Source of the DNA: Thermococcus sp. 21S7
GTDB lineage: Archaea > Methanobacteriota_B > Thermococci > Thermococcales > Thermococcaceae
Direction of reading: 5' to 3'
NCBI RefSeq assembly: GCF_012027615.1
Contig: NZ_SNUT01000007.1
Span: forward strand, 100,508-164,507
Length of the DNA stretch: 64,000 nt
Shown: positions 7,908-20,449 of the stretch, piece after piece
Numbering within the stretch: the first letter of the stretch is position 1
Layout of the letters: every line of letters starts with the position of its first letter
The notes under the pieces: model-generated
The model's database searches: none
What the model was told of the DNA's origin: nothing
Seen by the model: only the letters and a program-made list of their open reading frames with translations
Program-made: the position numbers and the translations under genes

Positions 7908-8702
7908 TCAGGCCTTCTTGGCGGCCTTCCAGTATTCGTTGAACTTGCCCTCGAACAGAGCCTTGACGCGGAAGTCCTTGATCCATATCTGGGTCTCGTA
8001 GTTGAAGTAGCGAGCTGCCATGTCCTCCAGGGCGAAGAAGACCTCGTCATCGCAGATGAGCATCGGGAGTTCGAGCTTGTCTATGACCTTGAGCTCAAGC
8101 TTGCCGGCCTTGTAGTAGTCCATTATCTTTGAGGTGCCGAGCCTGTGGAACACGGTCTCGGTGACTATTATCTTGGCCTTGGCGCCGTTGTCTATTGCCC
8201 TGATGATGTCGCTCTCCAGGTTAACCGCGATGTAGCCGTCGTCGGCGAGGAGTATCTGCTCCTTGACCTCCTCGAACATCTCCTTGGTCTTGAGGGTGGC
8301 GTTCCTGATTCCGCGGACGACCCAGACCTTCTCGACGCCGTACTTCGGAATCTCAGTCTCGATGAGCGGGCTCATGAGCTCAAGGAGTTCCTCCTTCGCC
8401 TTCTTCTTGGCCTCAAGTTCCTCTGCGACGCGCTCCTGCCACTCCTCGATGAACTTTTCGAGGATGTTCTGCGGGTGAACCGGCCTGTACTTGTTGACCT
8501 TGCCCGGCTGGCTTATGGCGAAGCCCTTCTTCTCCAGGCTCCTGAGAACGTCGTAGGTCCTTGGCGCCGGAACCTCGGAGACGCTGGCCAGCTCTGCGGG
8601 GGTAAGGACCCCGAAACCAACCAGTGCCACGTACGCCCTTGCCTCGTAGAGGTTCAACTCAAAGTGCTCCTGAAGGAGCTCTACCATCCTGTCCTTAACC
8701 AT
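7908..8702 (-). CDS. trmBL2: TrmB-family abundant chromatin protein TrmBL2
   Basis: 264 residues, the length of Thermococcus TrmBL2. Residues about 1-75 form the TrmB winged helix (NLYEARAYVALVGFG, then VPAPRTYDVLRSLEKKGF). A coiled-coil helix follows (about 85-115), then a TrmB C-terminal domain without an obvious sugar-binding site. In T. kodakarensis TrmBL2 is an abundant, largely sequence-independent DNA coat that forms thick filaments and acts as a global repressor (established knowledge). The minus-strand promoter has a TATA at 8750-8756 and GGGTGGTGGT before the ATG. It sits directly downstream of reverse gyrase, another chromosome-maintenance gene. Confidence 0.92.
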   Translation of the reverse strand: MVKDRMVELLQEHFELNLYEARAYVALVGFGVLTPAELASVSEVPAPRTYDVLRSLEKKGFAISQPGKVNKYRPVHPQNILEKFIEEWQERVAEELEAKKKAKEELLELMSPLIETEIPKYGVEKVWVVRGIRNATLKTKEMFEEVKEQILLADDGYIAVNLESDIIRAIDNGAKAKIIVTETVFHRLGTSKIMDYYKAGKLELKVIDKLELPMLICDDEVFFALEDMAARYFNYETQIWIKDFRVKALFEGKFNEYWKAAKKA

Positions 8703-9045
8703 TTCTTACCACCACCCAATTTTCTATTTTTTGTTTGGATTTCATTCCCTATAAATTTTTTCCACAGACTATTAGTGTCCCTGGTTATGTTTTAAAGATT
8801 ATTCTAAGATGACTTCCCTGGATATTATTGCCATTGTGTATACATGCAAACCTATTACTACCTTATGATTTTAAAAATTTTTGGTTTTACTAAGAAGCAA
8901 AATTCAGCTGAAACTTTATGTAACCCTCCCGGGCGATTGATTTGGATGATCATACTTGGTGTTCACGTCAGCCCGAAGTATATATCACCTTAAGTGTTAT
9001 AAAATCAAAGACTTCAGATTGCAATGAAAGAATAATATCATAATG
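8703..9045. promoter_or_regulatory. AT-rich rgy-trmBL2 gap with trmBL2 promoter and a TGM-like palindrome
   Basis: 343 bases with no convincing gene. The trmBL2 promoter is on the minus strand: GGAAAAAATTTATAGGG (8746-8762) with start expected near 8727. Farther away, 8983-8999 reads TATCAC-CTTAA-GTGTTA, one mismatch from the Thermococcales glycolytic motif TATCAC-N5-GTGATA. It overlaps TATA-like TATATA at 8981-8986, which could work on either strand. The plus-strand context CCGAAGTATATATC would be a good BRE/TATA pointing antisense into the rgy 3' end. No RNA product can be proved from sequence. Confidence 0.5.
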
Positions 9046-12000
9046 TTATGTGGGGTACTTTTCACCGAGATACCTAATGAGCTCTTCATGGAGTCTCCGG
9101 AGAACCTCTTGGTAGTCGATCTTGTTTTCCTCGATCATGTCCATTATCTCCTCAAGCTCCCGGGTCTTCTCCTCACTGACGAGTTCTTTGTATTTACTTA
9201 TGAGATAATGGTAGACCTTGATGCCCTGGTCAGTGGGCACCAGCTTTTTCCTTCCGCGGGTCTCAATGACATAATAGCGCTGGAGCAGGGTCTGGACGAT
9301 TTTTGCGTACGTTGAAGGCCTTCCTATCTTGCGCTCCTTCATCAGGGAAATTATGTCTCCCTGGGTGTAGAGGGAAACCTTCGGCGCCTTCCACTTCTTG
9401 GACTCGACGACCTTCAGCCTCGCCCCCTCCTCAAGCCTCGGGAGCTCTCTGAAGGGCGGGCCCCTCAGTTTAGTCCATCCGTCCTCGATTACCTCAACGT
9501 AGCCCTCTATCTCGGCCTTTCCAACGCCCGCGTCGATGACTGCCCTCTCGTGGAGTATCTTAGCAGCTTTCATCTGGCTCGTCATGAAGCGCCTGAATAT
9601 CATATCGTAGAGCCTGTAGTGGTTCCGGGTGAGGTTCTTGGGGAGCTGGATAATCCCGTCGCGGACGAGTTGCATGAGCCTGCCCGTGTCTATCGGCCTC
9701 GTTGGCCTTATGGCCTCGTGGGTTCCCTCCTCGCCCCAGGGGCGCGGTTTAAAGTACTCCTCACCGAGTTCCTGGGTGATGTACTCCTTGGCGATTTCTA
9801 TGCCTGTACTACTTACATGAGTTGAATCAGTCCTATGATAGCTCGTAAGTCCTGCCTCGAACAGGTCCTGCGCCAGCCTCATGGTCTCTGGAGCGGACAG
9901 CTTGAGGAAGGTCGAGGCGTCCTTCAGCATGGCGTCGGTCGTGTACGGCGGCATCGGGTTCAGCTCGCGCTCCTCAAGCTGAACATCCTTGACGGTGACG
10001 TATTCGGGCGGTTCAACGTTTTTGCCGTCTTTTCCGAGTTCTACCGTGACCCGAAGACCGTTCTCAAGGCTCAGCCCCATGAAGTACGTCTCGCTCTCGG
10101 TGAACTCCTTGTATCGCTCAATCACCCAGCCCAGAACCGGCGTCTGAACCCTTCCGGCTGAGAGGTTGCGGTTCTCAAAGACGCGCTGGAGTTCCTGGCT
10201 CAACTCAAAGCCGATCCATCTGTCCTCTATGCGTCTGACGAGCTGGGCGTTAACGCGGCCCTCGTTGACGTCCCTGGCTTCCTCAATGGCGCGCATTATA
10301 GCCGGTCTCGTGACCTCGTGGAACTCTATGCGCTTGATGTTCGGCGTGTACGGACTCAGGACGTTCATGATGTCCCAGGCTATCTTCTCACCCTCCGTAT
10401 CGGGGTCCGTCGCTATGAGTATCTCATCGACCTCCTGGGCGAGCTCGCGCATCGCCTTGACGTTCTGAAGGGCGTCGCGGACGTTGGTCGAGCCGCAGCG
10501 CGGACAAATTCCTTTCTCCTCCCAGTCCACGAACTGATGGCCGCAGTCGCGGCAGCGCTTGATGGTGTCGTAGACGGGGATGAACTTCAGCATGCCGTCT
10601 TTTTCATCAACAAGAACGCCGTGGTAGCCCTCGTTCGTCACGAGGTCGAACATGTGCCCTCCGCTTGCCAGAATGGTCAGCATCATGTTTCCTATGCTCA
10701 CCTCGTAGGCGACCAGGTCACCTATCCTCGTCTTGCTCGGCTGGCCGAAGAAGTTGGCTATCGTCCTGGCCTTGTTCGGGCTCTCCACTATCATGAGGGC
10801 GGATTTGACGAGGTCCTTGACCTTGGCGCTTATCTTACCCTCCATAACGAGGCGGACCTTCTCCCTGTCCTCGTCTATCTGCCTCAGAACCTCGTCGAGG
10901 TCCAGCTCCTCGAAGGGCACCATCTTGAACTCGGTGAAGCGCCAGCGCATCTGCCTGAGGAGGCCGTTGAAGACCTTCTCGTTGTCAACTATGAGCACGC
11001 TCAGTCCCTTGGTGATTCCACCGGCAAACAGCCTGCTCGTCCTTCCGGTGGCCTGGATGTACGTTCTAACGTCGGGAATCTCGATATACCACTTGCCACC
11101 TTCCTCCTTCAGGCTGATGAATGGGTCTTCGGCAAGCTTTTTGAGAACCTCCTCGTCCTTGAGAACCTTCCTCAGGAACTCAACCAGCTCGCGGAAAACA
11201 CCGAGGACGTGGTTGTGGAACTCGTTCTCTATCGGCAGTCCCTCGGCCAAAGCTTCCTCTATCTTAAGGAGCTCGAACTGGGGGATGTTCCTTATCAGCC
11301 TCCTGAGCCTCGCGTGCATCTTTTCGGCCTGCTTCCTGTCTTCGTCGCTCAGGAAGTCCATGACCTCGCTGAGGAGGCCGAGGGCGCGGTAGATGGTCGG
11401 TCTTTCGAGGTCTATTGAAAAGCGGAACTTGGGAACGCCGGTGAATATCGCGTAGCGGATGAGGTGGGGCATGTCGAGACCGCGGACGAGGGAGCCGTAG
11501 TAGGTTGCCGAGCCTATGAGGTAGTCGGCCTCGCCGTTCTCGAAGCGTTCGATGGCCTTCCTGTTCTTGGAGCTGACGAGTTCGATTCTGAAGCCGCGTT
11601 CGCGGAGATAATGCGCCAGCTCCTCGGCGTAGGCAAGCCCCTGGTCGATAGGCGTGAATATTATCCCGCCCGCTCCGAGCCGGTTGAGGAGCTCCTCCAC
11701 GTGCTCCTTGATGTCCCTGCTCGGTTTTATATAGCTGTCAACGACGTTTCTGAGGGCACTCCTTCCGCTTCCAACCTCGAAGCCGAGCAGCTCACGGTAG
11801 AGCTTTATCCTGTCGCCCCTCGCAGAACCTGTGGCGGAGGCGATTATCATTATCCCTACGCCGTTTTTGGCCTTGAATTCTTCGATTTCACGCTGGAGCT
11901 CTGAGATTTGGGCGTTCAGCTCCTTGAGCCTCTCCTCCCTGTCCTTGGCGCGTCCGTTCAGGTATTTGGACATCTGCTTCTTCAGACGGATTATCTCCCA

Positions 12001-12726
12001 GGCCTTTTCGATTACCTCGTCGTTGAAGCCGAGGAGTAGAAGGGAGCGGTCTATGTTCTTGCTGGCCTTTAGGAACGCATCGACATCGTCGACGAAGATG
12101 AAGTCAAAGCGCCTGCCCTTCAGAACATCATCAAACTTTCTGGCGAGCCACTGGGCGCTGGTGACGAGGATGTCGTAGTCCCCATTCTGAATCTTGGCCA
12201 GCATCTCCTCCCTTTCCTTCTTCCGGAGGTTGCCGTGGTAGTATGCGAGGTTTATCTCGGCGCCGGCCCTCTCAGCTATCGCCTGGAGCTTTTTGGCGGT
12301 TTGAATCACCAGCGGGGTGGTGGGCACGACTATGTAGCTCTTCTTTCCCCTCGTGGCATGCCAGATCGCCATGAACGCACCGAAGGTGCTTTTTCCCATC
12401 CCCGTGGGGGCTATGATTGAGAAGCTCCTGCCCTTCAGGAGTCTCTTAACCCAGGTTCTCTGCGCGCTCCAGAAGGTGAAGCCGGTGGCTTTTTCAAAGA
12501 AGGCCTCGATTTCCCTAAGGCCCTTTTCGAGGCCGTAAATCCTCTCCCACTCTTTGAGGGTTCCCCTTAGCTGGAGTGCGTTTCTAACTGCGGTTACGAG
12601 ATCAAAATAAGAGTCAGCCCGGGCGGTTTCATCGAGGCACTCATCGCAGGGATTCTTGAGGTACAGCCTTTCATCGGAGATTTTACCGAGGCAGTTCGGG
12701 CACATCTCGCGATAGATCGCCTTCAT
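9046..12726 (-). CDS. rgy: Reverse gyrase
   Basis: 1226 residues, full length without an intein. It introduces positive supercoils into DNA using ATP and is the hallmark enzyme of hyperthermophiles. The N-terminus has a zinc finger CPNCLGKIS...CDECLD (about 9-33). The SF2 helicase-like half follows: Walker [14 protein letters not shown]-box equivalent VDDVD and ATGSARG. Near residue 645 the topoisomerase IA Toprim begins with [17 protein letters not shown] second zinc finger CRDCGHQF...CPRCGS and the acidic triad in DPDTEGEK follow. The catalytic tyrosine lies in [10 protein letters not shown] near residue 963. The minus-strand TATA is near 12762-12773. Confidence 0.98.
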   Translation of the reverse strand: MKAIYREMCPNCLGKISDERLYLKNPCDECLDETARADSYFDLVTAVRNALQLRGTLKEWERIYGLEKGLREIEAFFEKATGFTFWSAQRTWVKRLLKGRSFSIIAPTGMGKSTFGAFMAIWHATRGKKSYIVVPTTPLVIQTAKKLQAIAERAGAEINLAYYHGNLRKKEREEMLAKIQNGDYDILVTSAQWLARKFDDVLKGRRFDFIFVDDVDAFLKASKNIDRSLLLLGFNDEVIEKAWEIIRLKKQMSKYLNGRAKDREERLKELNAQISELQREIEEFKAKNGVGIMIIASATGSARGDRIKLYRELLGFEVGSGRSALRNVVDSYIKPSRDIKEHVEELLNRLGAGGIIFTPIDQGLAYAEELAHYLRERGFRIELVSSKNRKAIERFENGEADYLIGSATYYGSLVRGLDMPHLIRYAIFTGVPKFRFSIDLERPTIYRALGLLSEVMDFLSDEDRKQAEKMHARLRRLIRNIPQFELLKIEEALAEGLPIENEFHNHVLGVFRELVEFLRKVLKDEEVLKKLAEDPFISLKEEGGKWYIEIPDVRTYIQATGRTSRLFAGGITKGLSVLIVDNEKVFNGLLRQMRWRFTEFKMVPFEELDLDEVLRQIDEDREKVRLVMEGKISAKVKDLVKSALMIVESPNKARTIANFFGQPSKTRIGDLVAYEVSIGNMMLTILASGGHMFDLVTNEGYHGVLVDEKDGMLKFIPVYDTIKRCRDCGHQFVDWEEKGICPRCGSTNVRDALQNVKAMRELAQEVDEILIATDPDTEGEKIAWDIMNVLSPYTPNIKRIEFHEVTRPAIMRAIEEARDVNEGRVNAQLVRRIEDRWIGFELSQELQRVFENRNLSAGRVQTPVLGWVIERYKEFTESETYFMGLSLENGLRVTVELGKDGKNVEPPEYVTVKDVQLEERELNPMPPYTTDAMLKDASTFLKLSAPETMRLAQDLFEAGLTSYHRTDSTHVSSTGIEIAKEYITQELGEEYFKPRPWGEEGTHEAIRPTRPIDTGRLMQLVRDGIIQLPKNLTRNHYRLYDMIFRRFMTSQMKAAKILHERAVIDAGVGKAEIEGYVEVIEDGWTKLRGPPFRELPRLEEGARLKVVESKKWKAPKVSLYTQGDIISLMKERKIGRPSTYAKIVQTLLQRYYVIETRGRKKLVPTDQGIKVYHYLISKYKELVSEEKTRELEEIMDMIEENKIDYQEVLRRLHEELIRYLGEKYPT

Positions 12727-12777
12727 TTTCTCACCCTCTAAGTTCCTATTTGGTGCTAGGGGGATTTATAAGGGTTT

Positions 12778-13308
12778 TTAGATGGCCGCCTCAAGCTCCC
12801 TCAGTTCATCCTCAAGCTTCGCCGAAAGCTCGTAGTCGCTGAAGACGTGCTTGTACTCCGCGAGGATTTCCTCAAGGACGTGGAGTGCCTCCATCTTGCG
12901 GGTCATCCTGACGAGCTTTAACGCTCTCCTGAAGAGTTTGGCAACCTCGCTCCCGCTCTCGTCCGTGCTGAGTGAAAACCTCAGCTCCTTGAGGGTAACG
13001 TCGAGCGCCAGCTCCGGAACCTCAGCCAGGAACTCCATAGCTACCGCCTCAGGAAAGAGCTCGGTATGTTTATCGAAGCTCTCGAAGTAGAAGCCGGCAT
13101 CGTAGGCTTTCACGACCGCCGCCACGTGCTTGCAGTCCCCTCCAAGGGGACACGTGCAGCGGTTCTCGCCCGTTGAGATGTCAAGCTCGACGTAGTATGG
13201 ATACGTACCCAGAACCTTGGAGAAGAGTCTGTTTCCACGTTTGACTACCCAGAGAACCTTTCCGGCCTTGTAATAGCGCTCCCCCTTCTTGAGGGTTTTC
13301 TCGTCCAT
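12778..13308 (-). CDS. SWIM zinc-finger protein
   Basis: 176 residues from the ATG at 13308. The SWIM motif CxCxnCxH is visible as CTCPLGGDCKH (about residues 51-61), after an N-terminal segment KGERYYKAGKVLWVVKRGNRL typical of SWIM proteins. The C-terminal half is alpha-helical and acidic. SWIM domains bind DNA or proteins, and archaeal solo SWIM proteins are uncharacterised. A GTG at 13317 could add three residues. It lies 51 bases upstream of rgy and is read in the same direction; the rgy promoter is squeezed into the gap. Confidence 0.85.
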   Translation of the reverse strand: MDEKTLKKGERYYKAGKVLWVVKRGNRLFSKVLGTYPYYVELDISTGENRCTCPLGGDCKHVAAVVKAYDAGFYFESFDKHTELFPEAVAMEFLAEVPELALDVTLKELRFSLSTDESGSEVAKLFRRALKLVRMTRKMEALHVLEEILAEYKHVFSDYELSAKLEDELRELEAAI

Positions 13309-13401
13309 GGCACTCACTTTAGGGGCTTTGGTTGGGTTCGCTTTAAGCCTTTCGACCGCAACCGTTTTATTTCCCCACGAGTACTATATCCGGTGGTGAC
13401 C

Positions 13402-13635
13402 ATGGATGTTTTTGAGCTCGCGAGGCGCTATCACGATGAGCTCGGCATAAAGGAGCCGAGCATGGCCACTATGGCGGCGGAATTCTTCGACGACCTCGGC
13501 CTTAAAATGGCGGAGTTCCTTCAAAGCGAGGGCTACGCGGTGCTGAGCACAAAGTTCATAGACTACGACAAGAGCCTCGTTCTCGACGTATCAAAAGGAG
13601 AAAAGAGGTTTGAGGTAACGCTCCGCAAGAGCTAA
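13402..13635 (+). CDS. Small protein of unknown function
   Basis: 77 residues starting MDVFELARRYHDELG. Two amphipathic helices are followed by a strand-rich tail KSLVLDVSKGEKRFEVTLRKS. No Cys, signal or membrane segment. I recognise no family. The ATG at 13402 has GGTGGT five bases upstream, so the two GTG codons before it are part of the ribosome binding site and not starts. A TATA-like CGAGTACTATATCC precedes it. Its stop overlaps the convergent DUF4139 gene by 4 bases. Confidence 0.65.
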   Translation: MDVFELARRYHDELGIKEPSMATMAAEFFDDLGLKMAEFLQSEGYAVLSTKFIDYDKSLVLDVSKGEKRFEVTLRKS

Positions 13636-14936
13636 TAGCGGTTCTCGTAGTCAAAGACTATCTCCTTCTTTTCTCCAGGGTTAACCGTAACCCTGAACTC
13701 GACGTAGTTCCCGGTCTCGTCAATGGGCTCCATGCTTGAGCTCAGAACCTTGCCCCACTTGTAGTGCCTGACTATGACGGTCTTGGCGTCCTTTCCAAAG
13801 TTCTCAAGGGTGATCTTGACCTTGTAGTATGCGTAGTGGTCGTCGTGCTTCTCCTCAAGAACTACCGTGCTGCCCTTGAGGTCGTAATCCTTCCCGATGC
13901 CTATCCTGAGTGTATCCCCTTCGGGCGTGTGCTCTATGGCCCTCTCACCGATGAGGAGGGCCCCGTCGTCGGTTTCCCGGTATATCTCAGCTATCCCCGC
14001 CGGAAGAACCTTCTCGGTCTTGAATGATATCGACTCGTAGACCGCCCCCTCCCTGCTGTACGGCCAGCTCTCGTAGAGGTACTCCCTCTCGAAGGGGACT
14101 TCGAAGTTGATGTATGGGTACATCATCGTGCTGGCAGGGTTGATGTCGGCCACACCGAGCTTGTAGAGGTAGAACGCCTCTATCTTCTCCGGCTGGCCCA
14201 CGTTGACCTGATCGGTTCCCTTCTCAGCCAGGGCATAGAGAACCCTCGGCTGGGGGACGTTCTGATACAGCTGAACGTCGCCCGCAACCAGGAGAACCTT
14301 CGCGTCCTTGAACTCCTGGGCGGTCGGGTTGTTGAGGACGATGTAGCCGTAGAGCTTCGCGTTATCGCCGATGTAGAGCTTGTACCTGCTCTCCCAGCTC
14401 ATGTTGGAGACGCGGTAGACGATGCTCACGTTGTACTTTCCGGCTTCTTCCGCCCGAAGAACCGCGTAGGCGGTCGCCTTCCCCTCAAGGTTCTTGGCCT
14501 TGAAGTAGGCCACCTCGTTCGGGTTTATGAGGTAGTAGCCGTCGCCCTCGATGGCTATCTTTCCGTTCTTGAAGCCGAGGAACTTGCCAGTAACGGTGTC
14601 GCCGCTCCTCAGCTTGACCTCGACCTCGCTTCCGACGTTGGCGCTGTAAACGTCCCCGCTCTGGCCCCTGCTGAATACTCCGAGAACCTGAACGCCCTCG
14701 TCGAGCGGCCTAATCGTTACCTCGGCTATGTTCAGGCCTGCCAGCTCCTCAAGGGGAACCTCGTTCATGCCCTCTTTGAGCTCAAGCTCCAGCGTTTTCT
14801 CAACAACGCCTATCCTGGCAGAGTTGTACAGCACGACGGTCGTTTCGGCGGCCGAAGCCTTGCCGCCCTGGAAGGAAAAAACCGCCAGAACCATCACCAA
14901 AATTCCTCCGATACCCGCAATAATCTTCCGATTCAT
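13632..14936 (-). CDS. Secreted or membrane-anchored DUF4139-type protein
   Basis: 434 residues from the ATG at 14936, which has GGTGAT upstream. The N-terminus MNRKIIAGIGG plus a hydrophobic run ending in KASAAE is a signal peptide with probable cleavage near residue 30. The mature part is beta-rich. It has VVLYNSARIGVVEKTLELEL, then a core YRVSNMSWESRYKLYIGDN followed by VLNNPTAQEFKDAKVLLVAG, the hallmark of the DUF4139/mucoidy-inhibitor-like beta domain. A final segment GEKKEIVFDYENRY closes the fold. It probably acts outside the cell or at the envelope; its function is unknown. Confidence 0.8.
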   Translation of the reverse strand: MNRKIIAGIGGILVMVLAVFSFQGGKASAAETTVVLYNSARIGVVEKTLELELKEGMNEVPLEELAGLNIAEVTIRPLDEGVQVLGVFSRGQSGDVYSANVGSEVEVKLRSGDTVTGKFLGFKNGKIAIEGDGYYLINPNEVAYFKAKNLEGKATAYAVLRAEEAGKYNVSIVYRVSNMSWESRYKLYIGDNAKLYGYIVLNNPTAQEFKDAKVLLVAGDVQLYQNVPQPRVLYALAEKGTDQVNVGQPEKIEAFYLYKLGVADINPASTMMYPYINFEVPFEREYLYESWPYSREGAVYESISFKTEKVLPAGIAEIYRETDDGALLIGERAIEHTPEGDTLRIGIGKDYDLKGSTVVLEEKHDDHYAYYKVKITLENFGKDAKTVIVRHYKWGKVLSSSMEPIDETGNYVEFRVTVNPGEKKEIVFDYENRY

Positions 14937-15090
14937 TCCAATCACCACTAATACCTTGAACTCTGGGGTATTTATAACCCGGACATCGCTTCAAACCGAG
15001 CCGAAACGAAAGAAACGATAGGTTGACGAATGGAAACCCTTTTAACTGCCCGGTCGGATTGAGAACTGTCAAGCTGATGAGGTGATTGGT

Positions 15091-15789
15091 ATGGACAGGA
15101 TTGAGAAGGCTAGGGCAATCATCGAGAAGGCCAAGGCCGAAAACAGGCCGCTCGTCGAGCCTGAGGCGAAGGAGATACTCAAGCTCTACGGCGTCCCCGT
15201 TCCGGACTTCAAGGTCGCCACCAACGAGGAGGAGGCCGTTCAGTTCGCCAGGGAGATCGGCTACCCGGTCGTCATGAAGATCGTTTCTCCGCAGATCATC
15301 CACAAGAGCGACGCCGGCGGTGTTAAGGTCAACATCAAGAGCGACGAGGAGGCCAGGCGGGCCTTTAAGACCATCATGGAGAACGCCAAGAACTACAAGC
15401 CGGACGCCGACCTCTGGGGCGTCATCGTTTACAGGATGCTCCCGCTTGGCAAGGAGGTCATCGTCGGTATGATCCGCGACCCGCAGTTCGGTCCGGCCAT
15501 CATGTTTGGCCTCGGTGGAATCTTCGTCGAGATCCTCAAGGACGTCAGCTTCCGCGTCGCCCCGATAACCAAGGACGAGGCCCTCGACATGATCAAGGAG
15601 ATCAAGGCCTACCCGATCCTCGCCGGAGCCCGCGGTGAGAAGCCGGTGGACATCGAGGCCCTCGCCGAGATAATCACCAAGGTCGGCGAGCTCGCCCTTG
15701 AGCTTCCGGAGATCAAGGAGCTCGACATCAACCCGATCTTCGCCTACGAGGACTCAGCCGTTGCCGTCGACGCCAGGATGCTTCTCTGA
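15091..15789 (+). CDS. acdB: ADP-forming acetyl-CoA synthetase, beta subunit
   Basis: 232 residues, an ATP-grasp subunit. With the alpha subunit (not in this window) it converts acetyl-CoA, ADP and phosphate into acetate, CoA and ATP, the main substrate-level phosphorylation step of peptide and sugar fermentation in Thermococcales. The ATP-grasp features are GYPVVMKIVSPQIIHKSDAGG (about residues 49-69; HKSDAGGV is characteristic), KEVIVGMIRDPQFGP and MFGLGGIFVE, with ELDINPIF near the end. The start ATG has GAGGTGATT upstream; the GTG at 15082 lies within that site. Codon use is highly biased (GAG, AAG, GTC), as expected for a strongly expressed gene. Confidence 0.95.
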   Translation: MDRIEKARAIIEKAKAENRPLVEPEAKEILKLYGVPVPDFKVATNEEEAVQFAREIGYPVVMKIVSPQIIHKSDAGGVKVNIKSDEEARRAFKTIMENAKNYKPDADLWGVIVYRMLPLGKEVIVGMIRDPQFGPAIMFGLGGIFVEILKDVSFRVAPITKDEALDMIKEIKAYPILAGARGEKPVDIEALAEIITKVGELALELPEIKELDINPIFAYEDSAVAVDARMLL

Positions 15790-15815
15790 GGGCTTTTGGC
15801 CCTTTTCTCTCCTAT
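15786..15815 (+). terminator. Probable acdB terminator
   Basis: Directly at the stop codon AGGGC-TTTTG-GCCCT forms a short hairpin, followed by the pyrimidine run TTTTCTCTCC. Thermococcal termination is driven mainly by T-runs, so this is a plausible terminator for a highly expressed gene. Confidence 0.5.
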
Positions 15816-15984
15816 TCTGAGTTTGCGGGTATCTCAAGATATAGTGTGGTTATCGCAGTTGGGTTTGTACATTTTGACATGCTATAGGTGCATGGAGGGC
15901 TGAGTTGTGTAGTCCTCGTAGTAATAAGTTACTACCGCATCGTCATTGAGTAGAACATAATGCTCATTTCATTTCATACTTTGG

Positions 15985-19047
<3,063 letters not shown>

Positions 19048-19070
<23 letters not shown>

Positions 19071-20136
19071 AACTGGATGGCAATTCCTTGACTTAGCGAA
19101 AGCCTATGGACTTGGCATAGTAGTTCGTACCCTGTCCAAAGAAGCCGTTATTGCTGATACAGGAAGCTATTACGAAATACGAAGTAGGAATGAACTAGAT
19201 TTTTCAAAGCTTTCAAAAATTGAGGGCTACTTAGGTAAAGACATTGAGGAATGGGCCAATGTTCTGGGTACTCTGAAAAGTAAAGATCGAGAGGGCATCA
19301 GAAAGGATATGGAAGAATTTCTCACAGATGAAGATAGAATAAAGCGGATTTTTGAGCATAAACTTGACGGAGGAACAGTTTTGATTGATAATCTCACAGG
19401 GAAATCCGTTACACTACCCCAATCTCTCGAACTTGGGGCGAGTAAAGGCATTAGGGTGGAAATTCCAAAAGCTATCAGAGAAAAAAGAGGGGAAATAGTT
19501 CCGGCTTCATTACGCGAGAGTCAAGTAAAGATACCTGCTGAGGAGCTCTATCTCGCTGTGTTGGGGGCAATAAATATCTCTGTCTGGAAAGGCTCAAAGG
19601 AGTATGTGGTGGCTGTTTATCCCCTTCCACTGGACACCAGAGTTGAGGACATTTATGCAATAAAACACAGGCTGAAGGAATCTGTCAAAGGCTTCCATAG
19701 AGCAGGCTATTTCTCTACAGTTGCGAGAATTGCAGTTAGGCTCGTAAAAGAAGAAAAAGAGCTAATGCGTGGCGGTTCTTTTCTACCCAAAATCGGAGGA
19801 ATCCTCTATGGTGTCATGATGAGGACCGGGAATCAACCTAAGCCCTTTACCTCTGGTCTATTTCCGTTGGATTTTCTCCACTCCCTTGTTGAGACGCTCG
19901 AAGGTGAGGAGGCCATTGACAAGTGGACTGAGATTCTTGATAGAACTTCCTACATCAAGGGCTACGAAGACATTGCCATGGCGTTATCTAAGTTCATAGC
20001 TGAACCAACTTTGGAGAACTACTACTCCTACATCCGGCTTCACTTAAGAAACGAGTTGAGGTCAAACTCAATAAAATTCGGTTCTTATGACGCGGATTCC
20101 CTTTTGGAGGTGTTGAAGAATGTCGAAGTTAGCTGA
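19048..20136 (+). CDS. Cas8-like large subunit of the type I effector (unassigned family)
   Basis: 362 residues; assigned mainly by position between cas3 and the small subunit. The N-terminus LVPKTGWQFLDLAKAYGLG resembles openings of several Cas8/Cst1/Csa4/CsaX-type proteins, but I see no diagnostic motif. No zinc finger is visible. It is short for a Cas8 (usually 450-700 residues). As large subunit it would contact the PAM and crRNA 5' end; that is inference. The ATG at 19048 follows AGGTGGTGAATC and overlaps the cas3 end by 23 bases. CsaX (Cas8a3) or a new Cas8 family are both possible. Confidence 0.6.
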
Positions 20137-20449
20137 GCTGTTTGAGAACGAAGCAGTCAAGGACTTTGGAGTAGCACTTAGAAAAGCCCTGAGAATCGGG
20201 GAAGACTACTCCTCTCTAGTCGAACTAGAATATGCCGAAACCAAAGAGCAGTTCGCAGAAGTGATAAAGCGCTTCCTCAGGAGGTATGAAACTCTGGCAA
20301 AGAAAGGTTACAAAGGCAAGCAACTGAAAAGACCGAAGGAAGAGAGCCTTGTTGAACTAATAAGGCTGGTGGATGAACACGGCGTCAAGCTTGTTCGTTC
20401 TGCACTCATAAGCTATGCCCTTGTTAAAGGAGGTGAGGAGAATGAGTGA
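20120..20449 (+). CDS. Small subunit of the type I effector (Csa5/Cas11-like)
   Basis: 109 residues, entirely alpha-helical and charged: LAELFENEAVKDFGVALRKAL, then FAEVIKRFLRRYETLAKKGYK and LVELIRLVDEHGVKLVRSAL. Size, helical content and position between the large subunit and Cas7 fit the Csa5/Cas11 small subunit, which binds the displaced strand along the complex (family knowledge). There is no decisive sequence motif, so the assignment is contextual. The ATG follows GGAGGTG and lies within the end of the upstream gene (17-base overlap). Its stop overlaps the cas7 start. Confidence 0.65.
   Translation: MSKLAELFENEAVKDFGVALRKALRIGEDYSSLVELEYAETKEQFAEVIKRFLRRYETLAKKGYKGKQLKRPKEESLVELIRLVDEHGVKLVRSALISYALVKGGEENE

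Noticed and set aside
9020..9036. ATTGCAATGAAAG resembling the CRISPR repeat
   Set aside because: Only short scattered identity; no repeat unit and no neighbour copies.
10318..11418. 366-codon plus-strand frame
   Set aside because: Entirely antisense to reverse gyrase, whose motifs are complete.
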